From: Chloroflexota bacterium
GTDB lineage: Bacteria; Chloroflexota; UBA4733
Reading direction: 5' to 3'
Assembly (NCBI GenBank): GCA_025980355.1
Contig: JAICXR010000032.1
Coordinates: forward strand, 1-14,814
Length of the DNA stretch: 14,814 nucleotides
How positions within the stretch are numbered: position 1 is the first letter of the stretch; the number at the start of each line of letters is the position of its first letter. A program made the translations under genes and the position numbers. The notes beneath the pieces were generated by a model that saw only the letters and a program-made list of their open reading frames with translations, was not told where the DNA came from and did no database searches. Shown piece after piece: positions 1 through 5,745 of the stretch.

Positions 1-83
1 GTTCGATGGCGTACGAGGAATCAAAGTCCACGTCTTCGCTCCTCCCTGCCCCGGGACGCCTTCCCGTGAAGCGCTCCGATTAA
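1..83 (+). CDS. Possible 3' end of a gene entering from the left edge
   Basis: The third forward frame is open from the edge to a TAA at 81-83 and reads like an ordinary hydrophilic protein C-terminus (…MAYEESKSTSSLLPAPG…). About two thirds of its codons end in G or C, compared with a poorer third-position signal in the other two forward frames. Only about 26 codons are visible, so no family can be named. It would converge on the binding-protein gene that ends at 223. It may equally be chance, since stop codons are rare in DNA this GC-rich. Confidence 0.22.
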   Translation, partial: SMAYEESKSTSSLLPAPGRLPVKRSD

Positions 84-162
84 GAGGAAGCCTACGGCGA
101 CGCCGTCGCGACCGCATCGGCACAAAGGCGTATTCTGGGAAAGGTGTTCTAAGAATCAGCAG

Positions 163-192
163 GCGTAGGACGGGAGTAGGTATGCGTAGGAC
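163..192. repeat. Short helically phased GTAGG repeats
   Basis: GCGTAGGAC occurs at 163-171 and again at 184-192. A third GTAGG lies between them at 176-180. The GTAGG cores are spaced 11 and 10 bp apart, about one helical turn each. They lie in the non-coding stretch past the stop of the binding-protein gene. They could be a protein-binding site or chance; nothing else supports a function. Confidence 0.3.
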
Positions 193-210
193 TGGGCGCT
201 CCACCGCCCA
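193..210 (-). terminator. Weak hairpin downstream of the binding-protein gene
   Basis: TGGGCG (193-198) pairs with CGCCCA (205-210) around a 6-nt loop, 12 bp beyond the minus-strand stop codon at 223. No U-run follows on either strand, so terminator function is only suggested by position. Confidence 0.25.
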
Positions 211-222
211 ACGCGCCGCTTT

Positions 223-1689
223 CTACTGATATTTGGCCAACACCGGTTGCATCTGCTGCTCCAGTTGCTGCAGCCCTTCGCGAGCGCCGACCTTGCCGTC
301 GAGGATATTGTTCAGGATCGGTCCCTTGAGGGTACCGAACTGTTGCACCGCCGGGTGGGCGATCGGGCCAACCAGGTGGTTCTCGGTGCTACTCAGCTTG
401 AGCATGTCCAGCCAGGTTTGCATCAATGGCACCTGCGTGGCAAAGGCGGGGTCGAGGGCTACCGATTTCACCGGCGGCAGGTTGTTCTCCTTCACGTTCC
501 ACTCCAGCACCGCGGCGGGGCCGCCCATGTTCTTGATAAACTCCACGCTCTGCTGGGGATGGGGGGCATTCTTGGGGATGACGAAGACGTTGCCGCCCCC
601 GGCGATGCCGGTGCCGTAGGTCACGCCGGTCTGCACCGGCAGATAGCCGGTGGAAAAGTTGAAGTTGGGGAACTCCTTCTTGTAGACGATCGGGTTGTAC
701 TCCCCGATGATCGCCAGCCCCTGCTTGCCCTGCGTGAAGCCGTTCTGGTCGTTCTTCTGGGTGAACAGCTTGTTGAAGGCGTCAATGGCGGCGCGACCGC
801 CCACCTTCTTCCAGGAGCCGGCCATCCAGTCCAACGCGGCGATGTTCTCGGGGGCGGTGATGGTGAACTGGGCCTTGAGCGTGTCGTAGTACATACCGCC
901 GAAGGCCGCCAGCCAGTAGGTGTCGCTGCCCCCGTTGGCGCTGCCGGGGACCATGCCGAGCTGGGCGATCGCCCCGCCAGTGTCCTTTTGGGTGAGCTTG
1001 GCGGCCATGTCGTCCAACTCGGCAATCGTCTTCGGCGGCTTGGCCGGATCGAGGCCGTTCTTCGCGAACAGATCGGTGTTCCAGGAGAGGGTGCCGGAGT
1101 CGAACTCCTGCATGAAGCCCCAGAGGTGGCCCTTCAAGGAGATCATGGGCCAGATGATGGGGAAATAGTCGCTTTTGTCGATCTTCTCCTGCGCCGCGTA
1201 GGAATCGAGCGAGAGCAGCGCATCGCCGTACGCCCACACCGGCAGCGGCGTGTAGTCGTAGGTCATCATGGCGTCCGGCGGCGCGCCGCCAGCCATGGCA
1301 GCGGTGTACTTCTCGTAGTTATTGTCGCTGACGACGGGGCTGTCCTTCACCGTGAAGCCGGCATTCTGGGCGTTGAACTTGTCGACCAGCCCGGCCAGAA
1401 TCGCCTTGCCCAACGTATCGGTCGCCGGATTCCAAAAATCGAGCGCCAGGCCATTGGTAGCGACAGCGGCACTGCTGGTGGACGCTACGGTCGCCGCGGC
1501 GGACGTGACCGCAGACGTCGGGCTCGCACTCGTCGCCGCCACCGCCACCGTCACCGATGCCGACGTGGTGCCGGTGAGAGCGGCCGTCGCGGCTCCCCCG
1601 CAGGCGGCCAGCGAGACGCCGGCCACGGCGGTGACGGCCCCTCCTCCCAGCACGCGCAATATACTCCGACGAGTTACACGGTGAACCAT
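223..1689 (-). CDS. ABC transporter sugar-binding lipoprotein (extracellular solute-binding protein family 1)
   Basis: This 488-residue protein is the likely substrate-capture subunit of an ABC carbohydrate importer, anchored on the outer face of the membrane. The N-terminus carries a Tat-like motif (TRRSILR, residues 6-12), a hydrophobic stretch and a lipobox (LAAC) with the acylated cysteine at 30. Residues 31-78 form a long linker of almost only Ala, Thr, Ser and Val. The binding domain begins near 80 (LALDFWNPATD) and has the usual family-1 layout, including a NYEKYTAAMAGGAPPD-like segment near 124 and a QGLAIIGEYNP-like segment in the middle. ATG at 1687-1689 is preceded by an AGGAGG-type RBS (about 1697-1705). 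No permease or ATPase gene follows in the 222 bp before the window edge, so its partners are either beyond the edge or elsewhere. The ligand is not readable; the neighbouring sugar-acid dehydratase hints at a sugar or sugar acid. Confidence 0.9.
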   Translation of the reverse strand: MVHRVTRRSILRVLGGGAVTAVAGVSLAACGGAATAALTGTTSASVTVAVAATSASPTSAVTSAAATVASTSSAAVATNGLALDFWNPATDTLGKAILAGLVDKFNAQNAGFTVKDSPVVSDNNYEKYTAAMAGGAPPDAMMTYDYTPLPVWAYGDALLSLDSYAAQEKIDKSDYFPIIWPMISLKGHLWGFMQEFDSGTLSWNTDLFAKNGLDPAKPPKTIAELDDMAAKLTQKDTGGAIAQLGMVPGSANGGSDTYWLAAFGGMYYDTLKAQFTITAPENIAALDWMAGSWKKVGGRAAIDAFNKLFTQKNDQNGFTQGKQGLAIIGEYNPIVYKKEFPNFNFSTGYLPVQTGVTYGTGIAGGGNVFVIPKNAPHPQQSVEFIKNMGGPAAVLEWNVKENNLPPVKSVALDPAFATQVPLMQTWLDMLKLSSTENHLVGPIAHPAVQQFGTLKGPILNNILDGKVGAREGLQQLEQQMQPVLAKYQ

Positions 1690-1727
1690 GGCCCGGCTCC
1701 TCCTCTACTGCTTCTGCCAAGCAACCA

Positions 1728-1739
1728 CGGCGTACGCCG
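1728..1739. promoter_or_regulatory. Perfect 12-bp palindrome upstream of the binding-protein gene
   Basis: CGGCGTACGCCG is self-complementary and lies 38 bp upstream of the ATG, between the RBS and the candidate promoter. Dimeric sugar-responsive regulators often bind short palindromes in such places, but this one does not match a named operator I can recognise. In GC-rich DNA a 12-bp palindrome can also occur by chance. Confidence 0.3.
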
Positions 1740-1832
1740 CACGTAGCATTGCTTTCCGAGACAAACGGCACGAGGAAAAAGGCAACTGGCATGGCTGCCT
1801 CGCCATTGCGTTCAGGGAGACAGCCTCTTAGC

Positions 1833-1861
1833 ACTATACAGCAGGGTAGCCAGGAGAGCAA
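1833..1861 (-). promoter_or_regulatory. Candidate sigma-70-type promoter for the binding-protein gene
   Basis: Read on the minus strand, TTGCTC (1856-1861) and TATAGT (1833-1838) are 17 bp apart. The -10 box matches 5 of 6 consensus positions; the -35 box matches only 3 of 6. The implied leader is about 135 nt and contains the palindrome at 1728-1739. Confidence 0.35.
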
Positions 1862-1968
1862 GCCGAAATGTACTTGGTCCCCAAAATGAGCTTGATGCAG
1901 CCGCAGGCACAGTGACAGCGATAGCAACGATCACAGCGGCACCGAGCGCAATGCCGAGTAGGACACCA

Positions 1969-1983
1969 TCGCGGGTTCCGCGA
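1969..1983 (-). terminator. Short GC-rich hairpin after the dehydratase gene
   Basis: TCGCGG (1969-1974) and CCGCGA (1978-1983) form a perfect 6-bp stem with a 3-nt loop, 23 bp beyond the stop at 2007. No U-tract follows on the minus strand. Its position fits a terminator, but its strength is doubtful. Confidence 0.3.
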
Positions 1984-2006
1984 AGTTCACCCGGACCGCC
2001 TGGTGC

Positions 2007-3089
2007 TCACTCCGGGCTGCGCAGCCGTTCCAGCGCCCCTGGCGCCAACTCCAGACCCAGGCCGGGTCCCGTTGGCACCGTGATCTGGCCGTCGGCGAAC
2101 CGCAACGGGTCGCGGAAGAGGGCGTCCAGGCGGGGATTGACGCCGGTGTACTCCTGGGGGCGATTGGCATTGACCAGGGAAGCGATGAGGTGCAGATTGG
2201 CGGCGGTGCCGATCGTGGGCTGAGTCTGGTGGGGCACGAAGGGCTTGTTGTAGGTGTCGCCGAGCACGGCGATGCGCCGCGTCTCGGTGATGCCGCCGCT
2301 CTTCACGATATCGGGCTGGATGATGTCGACCTTCGCCTGCGTGATCAGGTCGCGGAACTGCCAGCGGGTGTACTCGTGCTCGCCGGCCGACACCGGCACG
2401 TCCAGGGCATCGGCGACCTGGGCGATGCCGGCGTAGTCGTACTGGGCGACCGGTTCTTCGTAGTGATAGATGCCGAGGTCCTCGAAACGGCGGCCCTGGC
2501 GGATGGCGGTGCTGACCGAGTAGCCGTTGTTCGGATCGAAGCTGAGCAGCGCATCGTCGCCCGTCACCTTCTTACACGCCCGGAACATCGCCAGGTCCTT
2601 GGCCGGGTCCGCGTCCTGGCGTGCCGGGCCCCAATCCATGCGGATCTTGACGGCGCGGAAGCCTTCGGCGAGCGCCTGCTCCACTTTCGCCGCCATCTCG
2701 GCGGGGGCCAGGCCCATGCCGCCGCCGATGCTCTTGTACATGGTGACGCGCTCCCGATAGCGGCCGCCGAGCAACTGCCAGATCGGCATGCCGACGGCTT
2801 TGCCCAGGATATCCCAGCAGGCGATGTCGACGCCCGACATGGCTTCCAGGTGGACGCCCTGCACGCCCAGCTTGTAGGGCGCATAGAACATGCGAGACCA
2901 GACCTCGTCGACGCAACGCGGGTCCAGTCCGAGCACGCGGGGCTTGAGCACTTCATCAACGAAGGTCGACACGATCGTCGCGTGCATGGGGCTGCATTCG
3001 CCCAGGCCGACCAGCCCTTCGTCGGTGAAGACCTGGACGATGATCGAACGGGTGATCAGGACCGTCGTGCGGACATCGGTGATTTTCAT
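2007..3089 (-). CDS. Mandelate racemase/muconate lactonizing enzyme family protein, probable sugar-acid dehydratase
   Basis: This 360-residue protein belongs to the enolase superfamily, cytosolic Mg2+ enzymes that abstract the proton alpha to a carboxylate. The two-domain layout is complete: an N-terminal capping domain (MKITDV… to about 115), then a (beta/alpha)7-beta barrel. Visible active-site positions are K148-x-R150 on the second strand, metal ligands D185 (SFDPNNGY), E211 (HYEEPV) and E237 (SAGEHE), a His-Asp dyad of D260 (QPDIV) and H287 (VPHQTQP), and E313 (PQEY). The dyad places it in the mandelate racemase subgroup, where most members are acid-sugar dehydratases. The substrate cannot be called from sequence. 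I chose ATG 3087-3089 because the conserved family start begins there and AGAAAGG lies about 11 nt upstream. An open frame continues to 3344 but would cross the divergent gene. The adjacent sugar-binding protein supports a catabolic role. Confidence 0.9.
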   Translation of the reverse strand: MKITDVRTTVLITRSIIVQVFTDEGLVGLGECSPMHATIVSTFVDEVLKPRVLGLDPRCVDEVWSRMFYAPYKLGVQGVHLEAMSGVDIACWDILGKAVGMPIWQLLGGRYRERVTMYKSIGGGMGLAPAEMAAKVEQALAEGFRAVKIRMDWGPARQDADPAKDLAMFRACKKVTGDDALLSFDPNNGYSVSTAIRQGRRFEDLGIYHYEEPVAQYDYAGIAQVADALDVPVSAGEHEYTRWQFRDLITQAKVDIIQPDIVKSGGITETRRIAVLGDTYNKPFVPHQTQPTIGTAANLHLIASLVNANRPQEYTGVNPRLDALFRDPLRFADGQITVPTGPGLGLELAPGALERLRSPE

Positions 3090-3121
3090 GCGGAGTGGGA
3101 CCTTTCTGTTGGCGCGCGGGG

Positions 3122-3130
3122 ATTGTAGCA
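3122..3130 (-). promoter_or_regulatory. Extended -10 promoter for the dehydratase gene
   Basis: The minus strand reads TGC-TACAAT: a TGn extension followed by a 5/6 match to TATAAT. No convincing -35 lies at 16-18 bp, as is common for extended -10 promoters. Transcription would begin about 25 nt before the ATG, leaving just enough room for the AGAAAGG ribosome-binding site. Confidence 0.45.
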
Positions 3131-3188
3131 AGTGCGACGGAAACAAGGCCGCGGCCGGGGGCGCCCGTTGGTCCCATGTCGCGGTCCC

Positions 3189-3216
3189 CCGCGCCGATTC
3201 CCCGGGGCCGGCGCGG
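3189..3216. promoter_or_regulatory. Compound inverted repeat in a divergent spacer
   Basis: CCGCGCCG (3189-3196) and CGGCGCGG (3209-3216) are perfect 8-bp inverted arms enclosing the palindrome CCCCGGGG (3200-3207). It sits between the two divergent genes, immediately before a TATGCT sequence (3217-3222) that could act as a -10 box for the plus-strand gene. It could be an operator or simply GC-rich chance. Confidence 0.35.
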
Positions 3217-3277
3217 TATGCTGTGCTAGCGGGGTCGGTATCTCCGGCCCCTTCTGCCCCTACACCCGGAGCGTGTC

Positions 3278-4183
3278 GTGGATACTCCCTTCGTCGCTGC
3301 GCCTGCCGTGCCCTTGTTGCCGTTGCTTCAGGCCTTGCGTCCAAAGCAGTGGACGAAGAATGGTGTGCTCTTCGCCGGCCTGGTCGGTGTCGGGCGTCTC
3401 TTCGACGTGCATAGCTTTCTCCGCGCCGGGGCCGGGTTCCTCATCTTCTGCGCCCTCGCCGGCGTGGTCTACCTCGTCAACGACATCGCGGACGTCGAAC
3501 GGGACCGGGCCCACCCGCGCAAGCGGCTGCGCCCGATCGCTTCCGGCGCCCTGCCCGTGCCCTGGGCCGTGGGCGGCGCGGTGGTCCTTGCCGCCGGCGG
3601 GCTCATCGCCGCCTTCCTCCTGGCACCGCCGTTCGCCGCCTTCGGCGCCGGCTATATGGCCACGATGTTCGCCTACTCCGCCGGCCTCAAGAACCTGGTG
3701 CTGCTGGACGTCTTCGCCATCGCCGCCGGCTTTGTCATCCGCGCCGCCGCCGGTGCCGCCGTCGTGCGCGCCTCGCTGTCGCCCTGGCTCCTCGTCTGCG
3801 CCGCGCTCCTGTCCCTCTTCCTCGCGCTGGCCAAACGGCGGCACGAGCTGCTGCTGCTGGGGGCGGGCGCGGGCGTCTACCGGCAGACGCTGACCGAATA
3901 TTCGCCCGAGTTGCTGGAAGAGTTGATTTCGGTCGTCACGTCGTCGACGGTCGTGGCCTATTCGCTCTACACGTTCTTCGGCGAGACGGTGCCCAGCAAC
4001 CACACGATGATGCTGACGATCCCGTTTGTGTTGTACGCCATCTTCCGCTACCTCTTCCTGATCCACCGGCGGGAGGGCGGCGGCAACCCCGACGAGCTGC
4101 TGCTGCAGGATCGACCGCTCTTGATGACGATCGTGCTCTGGGGGATCACCGCGGTTGGCGTGCTGTATTACTTTCGACCGTGA
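3278..4183 (+). CDS. Decaprenyl-phosphate phosphoribosyltransferase-like UbiA prenyltransferase
   Basis: This 301-residue polytopic membrane protein is of the UbiA superfamily. The branch it resembles transfers phosphoribose from PRPP to a polyprenyl phosphate, the first step towards lipid-linked ribose and arabinose donors for cell-envelope glycans. The opening LRPKQWTKN (20-28) is characteristic of that branch. The first Asp-rich motif is NDIADVERD (68-76), followed by HPRKRLRPIASG (79-90). The second is the YSAGLKNLVLLD segment (133-144), and LAKRRHEL follows at 184-191. About eight or nine membrane segments are evident. The GTG start (3278-3280) has GGAG at 3268-3271, 6 nt upstream. The family is best known from actinobacteria, where decaprenylphosphoryl-ribose epimerase genes accompany it; none is visible here, so the exact product is inferred. 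The next gene follows after 54 bp. Confidence 0.82.
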   Translation: MDTPFVAAPAVPLLPLLQALRPKQWTKNGVLFAGLVGVGRLFDVHSFLRAGAGFLIFCALAGVVYLVNDIADVERDRAHPRKRLRPIASGALPVPWAVGGAVVLAAGGLIAAFLLAPPFAAFGAGYMATMFAYSAGLKNLVLLDVFAIAAGFVIRAAAGAAVVRASLSPWLLVCAALLSLFLALAKRRHELLLLGAGAGVYRQTLTEYSPELLEELISVVTSSTVVAYSLYTFFGETVPSNHTMMLTIPFVLYAIFRYLFLIHRREGGGNPDELLLQDRPLLMTIVLWGITAVGVLYYFRP

Positions 4184-4202
4184 GGGCACCGGCGGGCCGT
4201 CG

Positions 4203-4211
4203 TGCTATCAT
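4203..4211 (+). promoter_or_regulatory. Possible extended -10 before the aldo/keto reductase gene
   Basis: TGC-TATCAT matches the extended -10 pattern and lies 26 bp before the GTG start, within the 54-bp gap after the UbiA-like gene. There is no clear -35. It may allow the reductase and coaD to be transcribed without the gene upstream. Confidence 0.3.
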
Positions 4212-4237
4212 CCCGACGGCGACAAAGGGAGGGGACC

Positions 4238-5194
4238 GTGCGAACGCGGCAGCTTGGCAAGACCGGGTTGGAGGTCAGTGAGGTCGGCTGGGGCGGCGCC
4301 GGCATCACCCTCTACGGCGGGGTGACGGACGACCAGGTCTTCGCTACGCTCGACCGCGCCCGCGAATTAGGCGTTATCTACTGGGACACCGCGCCGCTGT
4401 ACGGGCGCGGCAGGAGCGAAACGCTGATCGGTCGTTACCTCAGCAGCATGCGCGGCGGGCCTGCCCCGATTGTGGCCACCAAAGCGGGCTATCTACCGGA
4501 CGGCTTCGATTACGGCTACGACGCTACCATGCATTGTCTGGAGGGTAGCCTGCAACGGCTGCAACTGGACCACCTGCCGTTGGTGCAGATCCACGACATC
4601 GAGCGCTCCTCGCTTGCCTTCATCATGAGCCGGAAGGGCGCCTTCGCCGCGCTCAGCCGGATGAAGGCGGAAGGCGTGGTCGGGCACATCGGCGTCTCCG
4701 GAGGACCGCCCGACCTCCTGTTGGAAGCGATCGAAACGCGGGAGTTCGAGACGGTCATCACCCACAGCCGTTACACACTCCTGGACACCTCCGCCGGGGA
4801 GAAGCTGATCCCGCGCGCCGCCGAGCTGGGGATCGGGGTGATTAATGGCGGCCCCTTCGCGACCGGCATCCTGGCCACCGGGCCGGTCGCCGGCGCCCAT
4901 CTGCAGTATCGCGAGGCACCACCGGAGGTGCTGGAACGGGTGGCCACCATGCAGGAATTCTTCGCCGCCAACGGCCTGGAACTGCGCGAAGCGGCCCTCG
5001 GCCTGTCGTTGATCAATGCGGCGATCAGCGTGACCATCCCGGGCGCGCGCAGCCCCCAGGAGGTGGAGGATAACGTGGCGGTCACCGAGATCGACCTGGC
5101 AGAGCTGAAGAAGATCCTGCTCGCCTGGCGCGACGAGGAACAACAACTGCGGGAGGAGCAGCGCCGGGCGGACGAGGACGGCCTTGGCTCCTGA
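4238..5194 (+). CDS. Aldo/keto reductase, aldose (fucose/threo-aldose) dehydrogenase-like
   Basis: This 318-residue NAD(P)-dependent (beta/alpha)8 oxidoreductase is complete. The catalytic tetrad is D50 (YWDTAPLYG), Y55, K82 (VATKAGY) and H119 (QIHD). The opening RQLGKTGLEVSEVGWG and the DTAPLYGRGRSE motif resemble the group containing D-threo-aldose 1-dehydrogenase and L-fucose or L-galactose dehydrogenase, which oxidise sugars at C1. The substrate is inferred from this resemblance only. The start is GTG 4238-4240, preceded by GGGAGGGG (4227-4234). An in-frame GTG at 4202 would add twelve residues that do not belong to the fold and has no RBS. The C-terminal 25 residues are very charged (Glu/Arg/Asp), and their last codons overlap coaD by 11 bp, suggesting translational coupling. 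Confidence 0.88.
   Translation: MRTRQLGKTGLEVSEVGWGGAGITLYGGVTDDQVFATLDRARELGVIYWDTAPLYGRGRSETLIGRYLSSMRGGPAPIVATKAGYLPDGFDYGYDATMHCLEGSLQRLQLDHLPLVQIHDIERSSLAFIMSRKGAFAALSRMKAEGVVGHIGVSGGPPDLLLEAIETREFETVITHSRYTLLDTSAGEKLIPRAAELGIGVINGGPFATGILATGPVAGAHLQYREAPPEVLERVATMQEFFAANGLELREAALGLSLINAAISVTIPGARSPQEVEDNVAVTEIDLAELKKILLAWRDEEQQLREEQRRADEDGLGS
5174..5186 (+). promoter_or_regulatory. Ribosome-binding site and TTG start of coaD
   Basis: GAGGA at 5174-5178 lies 5 nt before TTG (5184-5186), inside the last codons of the reductase gene. No ATG or GTG occurs in frame before the catalytic TYGH motif, and the residues after the TTG (LAVYPGTFDPPTYGH) match the family N-terminus, so TTG is the required start. 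Confidence 0.75.
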
Positions 5195-5684
5195 CCGCCA
5201 CCTCGCCGTCTACCCCGGGACGTTCGACCCGCCGACCTACGGCCACCTCGACATCCTCACCCGGTCGCGCCGGCTCTTCGACCGGGTGATCGTCGGCATC
5301 GGCCGGAACCCCGAAAAGCGGCCGAGCTTCACGGTGGAGGAACGCATGGCGATGCTGGAGGCGGCGATCGACGAAGCGGAGATCACCGGTGTCCAGGTGG
5401 AAGCGTTCGACGGCTTGACGGCCGACTTCGCGCACGAGCGCGGCGCCGCCGCCATCGTGCGCGCCTTACGCTCCGTGACGGACTTCGAGCTGGAGTTCGC
5501 CCTGGACATCGCCAACTCCAAGCTCGCCCCGGACCTGGAGACCGTCCTGCTGATCGCCCGCCCGGAATATACCCACCTCAGCTCGACCTTTGTCCGCCAG
5601 GCCGCCGAACAGGGCCGCCGCCTGATCCCCGGCTCCGTGCCCCCATCGGTGGAGCAGTATCTGCGCAAGCGGTACGGGTTCTAG
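5184..5684 (+). CDS. coaD: Phosphopantetheine adenylyltransferase
   Basis: CoaD transfers AMP from ATP to 4'-phosphopantetheine, giving dephospho-CoA, the fourth step of coenzyme A synthesis in the cytosol. The 166-residue length is usual for the family. The nucleotidyltransferase motif is TYGH (18-21) within YPGTFDPPTYGHLDI. NPEKRPSF follows at 42-49, the RALRSVTDFELEFALD and ANSKLAPDLET segments cover the substrate- and CoA-binding region (93-120), and the HLSSTFVR motif (131-138) ends the active site. The gene starts with TTG and overlaps the preceding reductase by 11 bp, so it probably depends partly on upstream translation. A perfect 17-bp hairpin begins 19 bp after its stop. It is the clearest housekeeping gene of the window. 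Confidence 0.97.
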   Translation: MAPDRHLAVYPGTFDPPTYGHLDILTRSRRLFDRVIVGIGRNPEKRPSFTVEERMAMLEAAIDEAEITGVQVEAFDGLTADFAHERGAAAIVRALRSVTDFELEFALDIANSKLAPDLETVLLIARPEYTHLSSTFVRQAAEQGRRLIPGSVPPSVEQYLRKRYGF

Positions 5685-5702
5685 CGGATAAATGGACGCC
5701 TT

Positions 5703-5741
5703 TCGGCGAACCGGGCGTAGTGCATACGCCCGGTTCGCCGA
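5703..5741. terminator. Perfect 17-bp hairpin between convergent genes
   Basis: The left arm (5703-5719, TCGGCGAACCGGGCGTA) is exactly complementary to the right arm (5725-5741), with a 5-nt loop. It sits between the coaD stop (5684) and the stop of the opposing oxidoreductase gene (5746-5748), so it is placed to stop transcription from both sides. No proper U-tract follows on either strand (TCGTCT on plus, AAAGGCG on minus). Confidence 0.7.
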
Positions 5742-5745
5742 TCGT

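Larger units (their letters stand above)
1690..2006. other. 317-bp intergenic region between two minus-strand genes
   Basis: I see no credible gene here. Short open frames exist on both strands but have repetitive, unprotein-like translations. It holds a possible promoter and leader for the binding-protein gene (near 1833-1861), a perfect 12-bp palindrome (1728-1739) and a small hairpin just past the dehydratase stop (1969-1983). The long spacing suggests that the binding protein is transcribed separately from the dehydratase. Confidence 0.6.

Noticed and set aside
163..192. CRISPR-like array from the GTAGG repeats
   Set aside because: The repeated unit is only 9 bp with two full copies and no spacer of array length.
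2..229. A plus-strand frame open from the left edge to about 229
   Set aside because: The translation is dominated by arginine (for example LRRRRRDR) and its third codon positions are not GC-enriched, so it does not look coding.
247..1746. A 499-codon open frame on the plus strand, opposite the binding-protein gene
   Set aside because: It is the antisense shadow of a GC-rich gene. Its translation is rich in Arg, Gly, His and Val with no domain, while the minus strand gives a full lipoprotein and binding domain with an RBS.
1912..2223. A 103-codon plus-strand frame crossing the 1690-2006 gap
   Set aside because: The translation is Pro/Ser/Arg-rich and repetitive, extends antisense into the dehydratase gene and has no RBS.
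3090..3344. N-terminal extension of the dehydratase to 3344
   Set aside because: The extra 85 residues are Arg/Ala/Pro-rich, unlike any enolase-superfamily protein, and would overlap the start of the divergent UbiA-like gene. The family N-terminus MKITDV with an RBS is at 3089.
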